Part shown: piece after piece, positions 10,836-21,554 of the stretch
Position numbering within the stretch: the first letter of the stretch is position 1
How the letters are laid out: every line of letters starts with the position of its first letter
NCBI GenBank assembly: GCA_020284085.1
Contig: JACEVL010000082.1
Location: forward strand, 1,502,099 to 1,566,098
Origin: Aporrectodea caliginosa
Taxonomy: Eukaryota; Annelida; Clitellata; Crassiclitellata; Lumbricidae
Length of the DNA stretch: 64,000 nucleotides
Reading direction: 5' to 3'
Translations under genes and position numbers: made by a program
The notes under the pieces: model-generated
Told to the model about the DNA's origin: nothing
What the model saw: only the letters and a program-made list of their open reading frames with translations
Databases searched by the model: none

Positions 10836-11929
10836 AGGAACAGTCCATTAATTGCTTTGAGAGACAGCCATCCATGGCTATGCAGTGTTACTGATTTTGG
10901 TCTCGGCGGTGACCAGCAATCTCCCTCGCCGTCTGCCCTTCCCACAGTCAGAAGAATCATTGCAGAGCAGTTTGCTAGAAGGTGCAGGTGGAATAGAAAT
11001 CTCAACCTGCCCTGGTGGGCATATTTATTGATACATTAAATCCTAAATATGGACTAGAGAGCTTGGACTACCTTTAAAGGCAAAACGCATATAGTATATG
11101 GTAAACTTCTTACTCTGGTTATTCATCCAGCCCCATCTTTCATTCCGCAGTCCAATCCAATAGTCCACATAGTCTCGCTCTTCATAGATACGCAGGGGTA
11201 TGCCATCTTCGAAAGTGGCGAGGTCACTTCCTTTGTTTTGAGGCAGATGCTTCTAGCGTCGAACCAAGTGACTTCTTTGTAGTGTCTCTTGTAGCATCTC
11301 TCTTTAAAATTAATATGGTCTTCCGACTCTTCCGGACAACTGGAATCTGAAACATTTACACATCGTTCGCAGAACATGCAAAGTAATCGTCTGCTAACTG
11401 TCGAGAACTAGAGCTTTAGGGCCACCTGTAGGCTATAGCGTCTAATTATCTCAAATTTTGTTAGGTTACACAAGTTTACGAAGAACTGAATTGCGCATGT
11501 CTGGTGCCATATTGGTTGTCACCGGCCTGTCATACTGTCATTGTCTCGGGCAAACGTTTATCGATATATCTCTTACATACTGCCAGACTTTCATATATAT
11601 AACACAATCTGACTTACATTTTCTACTACCTTCACTTCCACCTATGACCTGCCACCAATGGGATGCTTCTATGCAGTTCAAATGCGAACTTTTATAGCGC
11701 ATTTTGAGCCAGTGTCACGCGGAAATACCTACTGAGGCTGATGTAGGAGCAGATGAAGTTTCTTTTCGAATTGGCCTGACGGTCGAATAAAACAAAAGGG
11801 CTGCTCGTTGAGACTACTAAGTAGGCGTAGCGAAAGTCGGCGTTCCACTTCGGATGAATATCTTCAACAACAGGAACATACTTTAATTAAAATACTTCAC
11901 CACGAAGGCACTCCCCTGTGCAATTATTA

Positions 11930-12415
11930 TAATATTTATTTATTTATTTGTATGTGTCTATGTATGTAACTAATTATATATATATCAATCAATCAATCAA
12001 TCAATCAAAACTCTTTTATTGAAGCCATGTCAAATAAAAATATATATATATATATATGGATGCATGTTCGTGCACATTTATATATATAATGTACAATGTA
12101 CATAAATTCAATTATACATGCATGAAAGTAGGTATATATGCAAATGGCCCCAAGTAGTTTTGCATATAATTATGTGTATATATGTATTTTTGTCAGTGTG
12201 TATCCATGAACGTAAGTAGGCCTATACCGATACGTGAATCTGCGTATGTACAGATGTAGGCCTATATATGTATGAATGTGTATATGAATGTATAAATGAC
12301 ATTAAATTGTTTCAGTATCAGTGATAGCCTTGAAGGGTGCTATATAAATCTCTGTAATGAATGAATGTATGTATGAATGTATGTCTGGATGCATGTATGT
12401 ATGTATGTATGTGTG
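11930..12415. repeat. low-complexity intron with (TCAA)n
   Basis: TATT, TCAA (11985-12009), TATA and ATGT runs. The 'tcaatcaaaactcttttattgaagcc' junction looks like the 3' end of an inverted retroposon. It lies between exons a' and b' of lectin copy B, at the position equivalent to the (ATGT)n tract of copy A. Confidence 0.7.
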
Positions 12416-13283
12416 ATTGATCGACTGACCAATTTACTAATTGGCCAGAAGCAACCGATAATTGTTTTATTCAGATCAGTAAACTATTAAAAATTCACCT
12501 GATTGTTGTCCATTAACCCACGTCCAATTGTTTAGGTTGAATCGATAGCCATTTGTAATAACATCCGATTCCAGTTTGGCAGATGAATCGTTAATAAACG
12601 CTTCTATTTCGGATTGAACCGTTTCATTTGTTATGATGGCCAATGACGATGATTTCTCTTTGCACCAGTCGTCGGCTGAAATCTGATTTAGTCTAAATTT
12701 GCTCCCGTCGGCAGCGTTTGTAATCAAGGAAAGTGATGAAAAATTCGCTAAAGAAAAGACAATTATGCTAATTAGAATTGAATAGATTAGATTATTCGAG
12801 TATTCATTAACACATTGCCGGAACCCAATGCGACTACAAGAATATGGCCATGTGTAGGCATTAGGTCTACCGTTTTAACATTTGGTCCAAGACATAATTA
12901 GCTATTAATTGATTATTTTAAGAGAATAGGGTTAATTACCTGCATACGTTAGTTTGTATATCAAGCAAACTGTCAAGGTACATTCTTTCCTTTCAATGAA
13001 TATGTCATGCATGCAGAATCAGTTTTTGTCTTTTAAAATAACATTTATATTAACGGCATAACAGAAATCACCATAGCTGGCACAACTTTCCACAAAGGCT
13101 TGTTGTTATTTGCGACTAATATCAGTGAGGAAACAGACATGACCAAGGCCAAACTTAACTTATGGAGAAGGTCTATTTTTTAGAAGAAGATGGTATGCAC
13201 CAGTGGGGCTGAGTTATGGCTAAAAGAAAACTAGGCTAGGCCTATTATTAGCTGATTTCTCAACTGTTCCTGTTGCTTCATAC

Positions 13284-15604
13284 CTGTGTAGTCAGAACTG
13301 TTGTTGGAATTGCCTGCTGGAGTTTTGTCATCGGCCACGGTAGAAGTTCTTGAATCTGGTGTATATCCTAAACATGCAATTACTTACACAAAGTACAACA
13401 GTCTAAAATAAAAAGTTATTTGAACGTTATTTCTTTTATATGGACACAGTAAAGACAATGAAAATAGACGAGGAGAAATGTGACAGCCAGCATTACGCAA
13501 ACTGCGTTACGAGAAATAGTAAAAGAATTTTGATTATAACCAACTATAAAGATGTTTGCACGTACATGTATATTGTCCTGGGGACCGTACAGACGAATTG
13601 TCAGGAGCTTAAAAAGCAACAAGTTAAGCACTTTGTACACTAAAAAGGATAATGTAATTGTAATTCTAATCGAAAATCTATAAGGCGCACTCAGCGATTT
13701 ACAGGTCCAATTCAGTGTTACCCAGTGTTATTTTAGTTCAGAAAATCATTTTTGTTCTAGTTTTTATTTAGTTCGGTATCAATCATTTCAGTTTAGTTCT
13801 AGTTTTAGTTTTATTTCTGATAATCATTTTAGTTTTAGTTTAGTTATTATTCATCAAATCTTTTTCGTTCTCGTTTTCGTTTCGTTCACGAAATTAACAC
13901 TGCTGGCCTTCAGCGGCTTTTGGCAATTGTGGTGAAATAGGGGCCAAGCAAGGCAGATAGAAGGGATGGGGTTAATTAGAGGAACTGAGCCATAAATGAG
14001 TTGATGTCCGAAGAGCCACCTTTCCCCAGTGGTGTCTGCCAATGAGGGTTGAAAGAAAGATCTGTTAGAAATAGAGGGAGTTGACGCACGTTTCGGATAG
14101 CCTATTAAACTGAGGGTTGTTTATTTCCGATAATATAACGGCCTGCAATAATTATAGTTCTCAGCGATTACTTCTGGGTCTCAGATATCAGTCGGCTAGA
14201 GTGGGGTTTGTTCTCCAATTCCCGGTGGGAGGTTTAGACGCTACTGCCGGGACTACCCTCCCCAAATGCTTCTTTATGGAATAAAAGAGGCCAGTGGGGG
14301 TAGAATGACAGTAATTTCTACATGCGCGAGTAAAACAGCGTCGCCGCCGAAATTTCTACTTTCTACCAAAATAGATTCTTGTATTTTCTATAGTTTTCGT
14401 TAAAGATTTCAATATCGTTCTCGTTTTTATTTCGTTCTACGTCAATCCTTTTTCGTTTTTATTTAGTTTTAGTTCACAATTTCTTTCTAGTTCTCGTTTT
14501 CGTTTTCGTGAACGATTGCCTAATCTGTTTCGTTCTCGTTTTAGTTTCGTTCACGAAATTAACACTGGTGTTACCACTAACAACTAAAATGGACTTCAGG
14601 TGTTACCGAAACAGAGGAAGAAAAAGGCTGAAAATGAACAACAGTAGCAAAACAGTGCAATTATGGCGTATACATTGGCAGAGGCATCTACAATTTTCCA
14701 ACGGGCACCTCATCAATAAATCTAGTTAATATTCGGGCAGATGACAATAGACATACCTCAGAATTTTAGACAACTTCCTTGTGTGCTGCAGCTGTAGGCA
14801 TACTCTTAAGGAAGTTGTGAGTAAAAGCGACAGGCGAATAGCAGCTAATCCCATCTAGCACACACTGACATTGTGTTTGTTGACTGGATTAAACCGTTTA
14901 ATTGTCTGAGAAAATTCACGACATGCATTGGGCAGTGCAGTTTAAAAAGAGTAGGTTCAGTGTGTGAATGTAACTGCACTGTTGCTTTGCAAACTATTGC
15001 GATCAGACGAATGCAATTTTAAGATGTTCAAATACCTTGAATACAGATATAGCGATAGTTCTTTGAGCAATCGCAGTTTTTCCATTTGCCACTCCTTGCC
15101 TTCAGACACAGGCAGTCGCCTCCTTCGTTGCTCGGTTTTCCATCGTCCCAGTTGGAATATTTTATCTCTCCATAATATCCTAAAACAACAGCAAGCAGCT
15201 TTGTCGAAATCAGAATTACAGTACAGATGGATTTCCAGCGAATCTTTGCAACAGGTAGCTTTCATTATGACGATGATAATATTGTTGTCGTCGTCGTTGT
15301 TGTTGTCGTGGTTGTTGTTGTTGTTATAAAAAAAGTGAACAATTTAGAATGGTAATGTCGAGTAAATGCAGATGGCGTTCCCGCGAGTCCTTGGGACAGG
15401 TAGCTTAGTGTGTCGTAGGCTATTTATGTTTATGATGCATTAAATGCCAAGTATAGAATACAAAGCTTGGACAATCTTAAAGGCTAAGCGTATAGTATAT
15501 ATCGTCGTTAGCTTACTCTGGTTATTCATCCAGCCCCATCTTTCGCTGCGCAGTCCAATCCAAAATTTCACATAAATTGGATCGTCAAAGTATGTAAGCG
15601 AGAT
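13284..15604 (-). pseudogene. partial C-type lectin module (copy C: exons c'', d'', e')
   Basis: Exon d'' (15036-15179, 144 bp, donor GTATTT, acceptor TTTTAG) is intact and phase 1-1. It encodes YYGEIKYSNWDDGKPSNEG, then DCLCLKARSGKWKNCDC and YRYICIQ. Exon e' (13284-13355, 72 bp, phase 1-1) encodes a Ser/Thr/Asn-rich spacer (SRTSTVADDKTPAGNSNNSS). Exon c'' keeps only its 3' part (15517-15604, WIGLRSERWGWMNNQS, donor GTAAGC). Upstream it dissolves into a TATA-rich microsatellite, so the first half of that domain is missing. Exons a and b of this copy are not in the window. Confidence 0.7.
13723..14567. mobile_element. hAT-type element in the lectin locus
   Basis: The 845-bp insert begins CAGTGTTATTTTAG and ends in the inverted form of CAGTGTTAATTTCG. 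It is flanked by the perfect 8-bp duplication GTGTTACC (13715-13722 and 14568-14575). The paralogous segment at about 9882-9920 lacks the insert and gives the empty site. The interior has two 'cgttctcgtttt'-rich blocks (13723-13902 and about 14385-14567) around about 480 bp of unrelated sequence. This suggests a composite or a nested insertion. No transposase is seen. Confidence 0.8.
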
Positions 15605-15832
15605 ATACATATGTGCATATTTATAAATACATATATATACAAACATATGTATACTATACATATACAAATATATAAAATATATCCATATATATACATATGT
15701 ATAGATATATATGCATATATATGCAAACATACATATACATATACAAACATATATAATTATATAGATACATATACATACATATAATGTACATATACATTAT
15801 ATAATTATGTACATATACACATATACTTACCA
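15601..15832. repeat. TATA/CATA-rich microsatellite
   Basis: About 230 bp of TATACA, CATATA and TATGTA runs. It begins exactly where homology to lectin exon c stops, so it interrupts that exon. Confidence 0.9.
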
Positions 15833-15835
15833 TGA

Positions 15836-15892
15836 AACCTTCGGACTATCGAACCTCGGACTATCGAACCTTCGGACTATCGACTCGTAACC
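15836..15892. repeat. three tandem units of about 16 bp
   Basis: Three units of CCTTCGGACTATCGAA (the middle one lacks a T) in direct tandem, next to the TATA-rich tract. Confidence 0.85.
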
Positions 15893-15949
15893 ACCATATA
15901 TGGTTATATACCATAGAAGATGCAAAACTGTGTGTGTTGAAATAGCCTA

Positions 15950-16345
15950 CCCGTTCGTGCCTAGCGTCCTCAAAAATGGGACAGTGACTTAATGATTAAT
16001 TGCAAACGTTATATTTGATAAAAATGAACCAGTGCAATTATTTTTGCAATATTGTATACCAACCTTTGTGAAACCTAAGACAGATCTGTAGAAATGCACA
16101 CAACTTTTTTAAATTAGACGCGAAATGTCCGAAATGTTTACATTAGCTGAAACTAGGTCATAGGGCTGATCGAAACACAATTTTCAGCCAAGAAACCATT
16201 TTTGGTGCGCATTTTAAGTCAAAATAGTTCGAACAGCATCTTGACGTGATAGCTATTACAATAAATTGTATCGTTAATGCAGATTTAATTTAATGTAAAT
16301 TTTTGAAATAGTGTCCCATTTTTGGGGACGCTAGGCACTAATGGG
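15950..16345. mobile_element. piggyBac-like MITE
   Basis: The 396-bp element has about 30-bp inverted ends: left CCCGTTCGTGCCTAGCGTCC, right (reverse complement) CCCATTAGTGCCTAGCGTCC, both continuing into CAAAAATGGGACA. A TTAA follows the right end (16346-16349). The left flank reads CCTA, so one target duplication is mutated. CCC ends and a TTAA target are characteristic of piggyBac. No coding sequence is present. Confidence 0.72.
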
Positions 16346-16522
16346 TTAATATCAACACTTAGCATAATCGGACTAGGTATAGTTTTTCGACAAATGACCA
16401 GGGACAGCTGAATTGGGAATTCATGCAATTACCGGAAAATGACTCAGATATCTTTTAAAATAACTTTCCCCATTTATGGAGACTTATAGGATACGGTAGC
16501 GACTGGTTTTAGAGAGGTCGCC

Positions 16523-16561
16523 TTAGACACCTTTTAAACGGTATCAACCAACGCTATATAA
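16523..16561 (+). promoter_or_regulatory. TTAGACACC-N14-TATATAA module, example
   Basis: TTAGACACCTTTTAAACG, 14-nt spacer, TATATAA, then GGATGCGACACGATACG. It is preceded by a tRNA-like 5' half (ggttttagagaggtcgcc). Promoter activity is only a hypothesis. Confidence 0.4.
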
Positions 16562-17089
16562 GGATGCGACACGATACGAAAATTTAATAACACCAGCGGT
16601 TGGCATTTTTAGACTAGATGAAACAATAAAGACATGAAAATGGCGAGGGTAGCTAAACAGAAACGGGGAGACATTACTTCCGTTCCGGAGAGACTCTGCT
16701 ATCGGGAGACTCTGGGGAAGAATCTGTTTTTGGTTAGACTTTACACAATGCCACTGGGGCTTGACTAAGCAATTAAGAAATTTGGGGAAATATTTCCCTG
16801 GAAACACTCTGTCCATTTCACTTCTATACAGTTCGGCAATCATCTTATTAACCCTTATCCTAAGTTGATCTGCCCATTCCTTACAGTGGTGTCAAGCAAT
16901 GGCGCTCCAAAATCCAATGCCGATGAAATTCTGTGTGAAGGTCATGCTGTATGATAGTGATTCTGATTGGCTAGAGCTGCCGCCCACAAATCTAACCCAG
17001 TGCAAATACATCAGAGGGACATAAACCCATCCATCCAATCGTGGTGAGAGCAGATAGGATGAATTGCACGTGTCCAATATTCTAAGTAG

Positions 17090-17455
17090 ATCCATTCGGC
17101 AGAAGAGCTGATTATGCGAGCAGACAGGAGGCTCTTCCAGAAATCACATTTCTTTGGCCAATGCATTCATCTCCTATTGCCACCTCTTCATGAGAGGACA
17201 AGTACTTACTTCGCAAGAGAGAACATCGTTTCATGCTGCCTTTTGTTAAATCTAAATTGTTTAGAAGTAGTTTAGAAGGTCGATAAATCTTTAATTATAT
17301 TAACTTTAATTGCGCACGTGTGATTTTGTTATCTGTTCCTGTCACAGTTTATTTTTAAAATGTGTGTAATCATTGAATAGCATACAATGTAATGCCTGTG
17401 CGCTTGTCAGATGGAAGTAAAGGCTACTTACTAACTTACTCCATAATGGGAGATA
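17090..17455 (+). pseudogene. LINE ORF2 C-terminal tail and 3' UTR
   Basis: The block corresponds to the better preserved inverted copy at 38760-39160, which encodes MRADRKLFQKSHFFGHCIHL, LLPP and YLLRKREHHFMLP. Here the frame is broken by a small insertion (catgagaggac). The 3' UTR (tgtgtaatcattgaatagc ... gtaaaggctacttactaac) ends in a TTAC-type repeat. Sister copies are at 21555-21850, 29787-30110 and 61335-61520 (minus). Confidence 0.65.
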
Positions 17456-17553
17456 ATTTTGTTTTTCAGTTATTAGCGACATCCTGTTTTAGAATATATT
17501 CGTCCGACCCCGGGGTCTAGTGAGAAAAGATATCGACTGCTTAGAGCGGTCTC

Positions 17554-17593
17554 CTTAGACACCTTTAAAACGTTGTCAAACGATGATATATAA
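17554..17593 (+). promoter_or_regulatory. module, example
   Basis: TTAGACACCTTTAAAACG, 14 nt, TATATAA. It is followed 38 bp later by a second plus-strand copy (17632-17670), so two modules lie head to tail. Confidence 0.4.
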
Positions 17594-17775
17594 AATTGGT
17601 ACACTCCACACGATTGGTCTTAGCACTCGCATAAGACACCTTTAAAACGATTTCAACAGATGCTATATAAGCCTGGAACACGATTGGCTATTAATTTTGC
17701 TAATTGAGTTCTTCTTTTGGTTCTCTGCCAATTTCGCCATTCATCACGTTTTCTGGCTCTTTCCTTCAGTTTGCT

Positions 17776-18235
17776 CTAATCTTCCTCCATCATCCAGTCC
17801 AACAACATCATTCTCGGTCTTCCTCGTGTCTTCTTCCCCTCCATTCTTCCCTCAATTATAATTCTTAGAAGGGAGTCTCCCCTCATGATGTGGCCCAACC
17901 ATTTTCTTATTATCCCTATCATGGATGTTTTTTCGTCCACCATTTGTAGTGTGTCTTCATTAATTGTCCTCCGATCCATCCAGCTGACTCTCTCCATTCT
18001 TCGCCATATCCATATCTCGAAGGCCTCCAATCTTCTGATGTCTTCCTTCCTTAGAGTCCATGTCTCTGATCCGTATAACACCACACTCCATATCATAGCT
18101 TTGATAATTCTTTTCTTCAGATTCTTATTTAGCTTTCCTCTCATTAATTCCTTTCTTTTGTAGGAGGCATTTCTTTCCCCATAGCTATTCTTCCCTTTAC
18201 TTCTACATGACACTTTGCATCAGTTGTGATCATAC
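17776..18235 (-). pseudogene. 5'-truncated non-LTR reverse transcriptase
   Basis: The minus strand encodes the thumb and C-terminal part of a non-LTR retrotransposon RT. It has a MITTDAKCHVEVKGRIAMGK-like start, then, after a frameshift near 18160, KRKELMRGKLNKNLKKRIIK. AMIWSVVLYGSETWTLRKED, then RKWLGHIMRGDSLLRIIIEG and RGRPRMMLLDWMMEED follow. These are the 'YG.ETW.L....R.L.' and 'GH..R' landmarks of RTE/BovB-like elements. The polymerase core (F/YADD) is absent, so this is a dead 5'-truncated copy. It is related to, but clearly different from, the full-length element at 39598-43001. Confidence 0.8.
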
Positions 18236-18239
18236 TTCC

Positions 18240-18420
18240 ATTCCTACACCTGTGTTTTTCCAGGAGCCGTGTCTCTATGTCTCTCTGTGTATCTGTTCTC
18301 AACCCTACGCCTGTCTGCCTAACCATCCATCTGTCTATATGTTTATATATCTGTTTGACTCTCTATGTGTCTGTCTGTCTGTCTGTTTATCTGGTCAATC
18401 TGTCTTTGGGAACGACTAAT
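18240..18420. repeat. dispersed CT-rich repeat block
   Basis: The block 'ccaggagccgtgtctctatg ... tctgtctgtctg' recurs at 32760-32900 (plus) and 55005-55200 (minus), and in part at about 55980-56040 (minus). It belongs to the repeat mosaic and is not coding. Confidence 0.6.
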
Positions 18421-19505
18421 ACCCTAGATTTCAACTGTATGTATGAATGGCTTATACACAGCATTGGATGGATGGATCCAGAGTTTTACGGCAGCTTATG
18501 ACAACATAGGCCGTTGTCCAAGAGAGCGCTCTAACCAATCGGTTAAGTCGAGGTCATACGGCCATCGTTGTCAAAAGATGTCGCTTAACACCACATGCTG
18601 TAAAGATAAAAATTGGCTGACATAAGACACCTTTAAAACGTTTACAAACGGACTATAAATAAGATAAACGCGTCGCATCGCTAAGAACTGTAATATGCCA
18701 AAAACTAATCTTTGTCGGCGGAAACGGCCTATGTTGTCATAACCTGCCGCTAAACTGTGGATCCATCTATCGCAAATTGGTAGCTTTGATTTGAATTCTG
18801 ACCTATGTTGTTGAGAAAAGTGAGAACTATTCAAAGCTATTTTTTATAACGTCAACGGCATTTGTTGCCACAAGATGTCGTTAAACAATGAAACTTCCAT
18901 TGGTAATGTTAATATTGGTAATATTGGTAATATTGGCGCCCTCGTGCTTATAAGGAGAAGGAAAAAGAAGGAGAAGGAACAGAAATGGTGGAACGGTGTC
19001 CGATTGGTTAGAGCTCTCGGCCAGTTGCTGTATAGGGACCTTGAACATCGTCGTGTGTGCACTTCTGAACTTTGGAAGGAGATCAATATCAAAGTCCAGT
19101 TGTATTGTATTATATAAGAAATAGGAGAAGGAGAGGGGAAGGGAAAGTCGAGGAGGAAGAGGATTTTTGTATGGCATTGTTTTACTCTGTATTATGTTAT
19201 ATTCTATTGTATTGGTTTTAAACACCTTTAAAATGTAACCAAGCGCTCTTATATAAATTAGAGCCACAGTAGGTTATTGTTTAGGTTGAGCTTCACACAA
19301 CTTTAAACTGGGGGCTAACAGATGCTATATTCGAATGAAACAATAATCGAAAGTCTCAGTTTGAGAACGTAATATAATGTAGAAACTGAACAGGGTTATG
19401 ATTAAGGAGTAAAGATATTACCAAAATTTAAGACTCCAAGTTAAATATAAATATGTTCTTATTTTTATGCATTTATTAAGCGCCACTATCTATTAATGTT
19501 AATAT

Positions 19506-19845
19506 CAGAGATTAATTTCTCCGATCTTTACTGCGGGTGGCTCGGTCGATTTACTATAAACGTGGAGTACAATACAACACACAATACAACACATCACAAT
19601 ACAAACTGGGGCGCGGTGGTGTAGGGATATGTTCGGTGCCTTGCAGCTGGAGGGTTGCGGGTTCGAATCCACCTCAAAGTCGCCGCGTAGGGACCCTGGG
19701 CAAGTCCTTCACTCGCAATTGCTCATGCGCTTCGGCGTGAAACTCCGATTCAGCGTCGTCCGCGCAGTAGTCGGGGGCGCCTCTGGAATGGGAAATCTGG
19801 TAGGGGCGCTTTTATAACAAGTGTTCAAATACAAATACAATTATC
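19506..19845 (+). mobile_element. SINE family A, 5'-truncated dimer
   Basis: It starts within the left monomer linker (gattaatttctccgatcttt ... aaacgtggagtacaatacaa) and continues into the second tRNA-like unit (GGGGCGCGGTGGTGTAGGGA, B box GGTTCGAATCC). It ends in AATAC units. The right arm of the inverted repeat (near 50630) lacks it, so it inserted after the arms formed. The break is at 'ctatcta'. Confidence 0.85.
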
Positions 19846-19869
19846 TAATGACGAACCAACAATCGATGG

Positions 19870-19995
19870 CGCTGAGCAACCGTGAGTGAAGGACTTGCTT
19901 CAAAGGTCCCTTACATAGAGTAATCATCTCAGGGGAGGAGGATCGAACCCGTACTCTCTGCGTTAAAATGCGATCACTCTAACCAATTGGATTAC
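19870..19995 (-). mobile_element. tRNA-derived SINE, family B
   Basis: The minus strand reads CCAATTGGTTAGAGTGATCG (A box) and ACGGGTTCGATCCTCCTCC (B box). It then shares the GCAAGTCCTTCACTC central domain and ends in 'tgatgcttcgtcattagatagtggcgc'. Its partner in the right arm is 50495-50645. Other copies are at 21430-21545, 24775-24895 (minus), 28436-28510, 43230-43310 (minus) and 57355-57430 (minus). Confidence 0.8.
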
Positions 19996-20062
19996 ATGCC
20001 ACCTTTTATCAAACAATGCAATATAAGTAGGCCTATAGGACACGATATCATCGATATGCGTT

Positions 20063-20265
<203 letters not shown>

Positions 20266-20461
20266 CCCTTAGACACCTTTAAAATGGTGGCAACAGATAC
20301 TATACAGAGATAGGATACATGTGTCAGTTAACAGTCCCAAACCTGGTTAAAGGAAAAGGGCGCCGCTAATGGTCTTTGTTACCACACAGAGGTCGTTAAA
20401 CAGTAAACAAGCTAAAGCCAGTTAACAATATTGTATTTTATTTGCGTTGTAATGTATTTGA

Positions 20462-20730
20462 TCATTTATAAAAGAGCTTCTCATAGCATAAGCCTTTCCA
20501 GAAAGCGCTCCCAGTGCGAGGTACTCCGAGGAAAAGGAAGGTTTTAAGGTGAGAGAAAGAGGTAGAGATGCTACTAGAGAGGGTTGTAGAGCGTAGAGAA
20601 GGAGGAAGTCGATTCCATAGAGAGGGACCTATGCACACAAAGGACCTGGATTGAGCCATTGTGGTCCTAACACGGGGAACAAAAGGTCAAGCCGGTCAGA
20701 GGATCTGAGAGGACGCTTTGACGTGGCAGA
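20462..20730 (-). pseudogene. LINE ORF2 C-terminal tail (LWNRLPPSLR type)
   Basis: The minus strand encodes SRSFVCIGPSLWNRLPPSLR, then FSHLKTFLF. This is the well-known C-terminal motif of CR1/L2-group and similar non-LTR retrotransposons. It is followed by the tail 'gcactgggagcgct...'. The right-arm counterpart is 49965-50230 (plus). The RT core is absent. Confidence 0.7.
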
Positions 20731-21004
20731 GAGGGGTGGAGAATTTGGTGACAAAGACATTTTGGAGCAAGACCCAGTTGAGATTTGAGCTATAAGTCTC
20801 GCAGAAGCATTCAGAACGGACTGAAGAGGAAATAGACGAACGCTGGGTAAGCCAACAAGGAGAGAATTAATTAATTAATTTCTAACAATAATCGATGCTA
20901 TAGCGATTACTGTGAGCAACTACTTCACATATAATTTTTTTTGAGGCCTCAGAATATTGAGCGAGACAAATTGCACGACATGGTGAGGGACTTTAAACTA
21001 ATCT

Positions 21005-21310
21005 TCTATTCATCAAACACGAGATGGCACTCGATAATTGTGTGCGAGGGTTGGAAGGAGGAAGGGGCAGTGGCGTTGATTTATTCTGAACACTGGGTAA
21101 GGGTGATAGGTGTGATATTTAAGTCCGCATCCTTCGACACCTTTTAAACCGTATCAAACTACTCTATATAATAAGTTCGGCATAATCACTTGCCACCTAG
21201 TTGCTTTCGAACCCCTATCCATCCAACACGAGATGTCGGTCGATAACTGTGTGCGAGGGATGGAAGGAGGAAGGGACAGTGGCGTCGATTTGTTCTGAAC
21301 TTTGGGGACA
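21005..21310. repeat. direct duplication inside the left arm
   Basis: Two direct copies of about 100 bp lie at 21005-21110 and 21215-21310. They share gtgtgcgaggg(t/a)tggaaggagg and a ttctgaac end. This interval is missing from the right arm. Confidence 0.6.
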
Positions 21311-21338
21311 GAGCACCCGATTGGTAAGAGTACTGGCT

Positions 21339-21377
21339 TTAGACACCTTTAAAACGGTGTCAAACGATGCTATATAA
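21339..21377 (+). promoter_or_regulatory. module, near-consensus copy with internal hairpin
   Basis: TTAGACACCTTTAAAACG, GTGTCAAACGATGC, TATATAA. GACACC and GGTGTC form a 6-bp inverted repeat around the 8-nt TTTAAAAC. A CCGATTGG (inverted CCAAT) lies about 20 bp upstream. Confidence 0.45.
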
Positions 21378-21429
21378 AGTTTGGACACGATAGGTAATTG
21401 ATAAAAGATTTAGCATCAGTGGTACACTG

Positions 21430-21545
21430 CATAAGATTAGAAAGAGCGTTCGCCTTGTAACGCGGAGAGTACGTGTTCGATCCTCCTCCCTTGAGACGTT
21501 TGTCGTTTACTGTGTAGGAACCTTGGGCAAGTCCTTCGCTTTAAA
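21430..21545 (+). mobile_element. SINE family B, partial
   Basis: The A box lies near gattagaaagagcg and the B box is GTGTTCGATCC, with TTGGGCAAGTCCTTCGC after it. The tail is replaced by a LINE 3' end. Confidence 0.7.
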
Positions 21546-21554
21546 ATTTAGAGA

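Larger units (their letters stand above)
9460..12747 (-). pseudogene. decayed C-type lectin module (copy B: exons a', b', c', d', e'')
   Basis: This is the same five-exon order as copy A. Exon a' (12499-12747; SADDWCKEKSSSLAIITNET, NNWTWVNGQQSG) is open but lacks about 20 N-terminal residues including one cysteine. Exon b' (11733-11915) has an in-frame TAA where copy A has TTTGAACTGAAG. Exon c' (11114-11346, 233 bp) lost one base after SICLK, shifting the frame. Exon d' (10437-10587, 151 bp) gained 15 and lost 8 bases, destroying the YRYVC end. Exon e'' (9460-9531) has TG in place of the acceptor AG. Several independent lesions make this a pseudogene, or a tandem module that can only be skipped. 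Confidence 0.75.
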
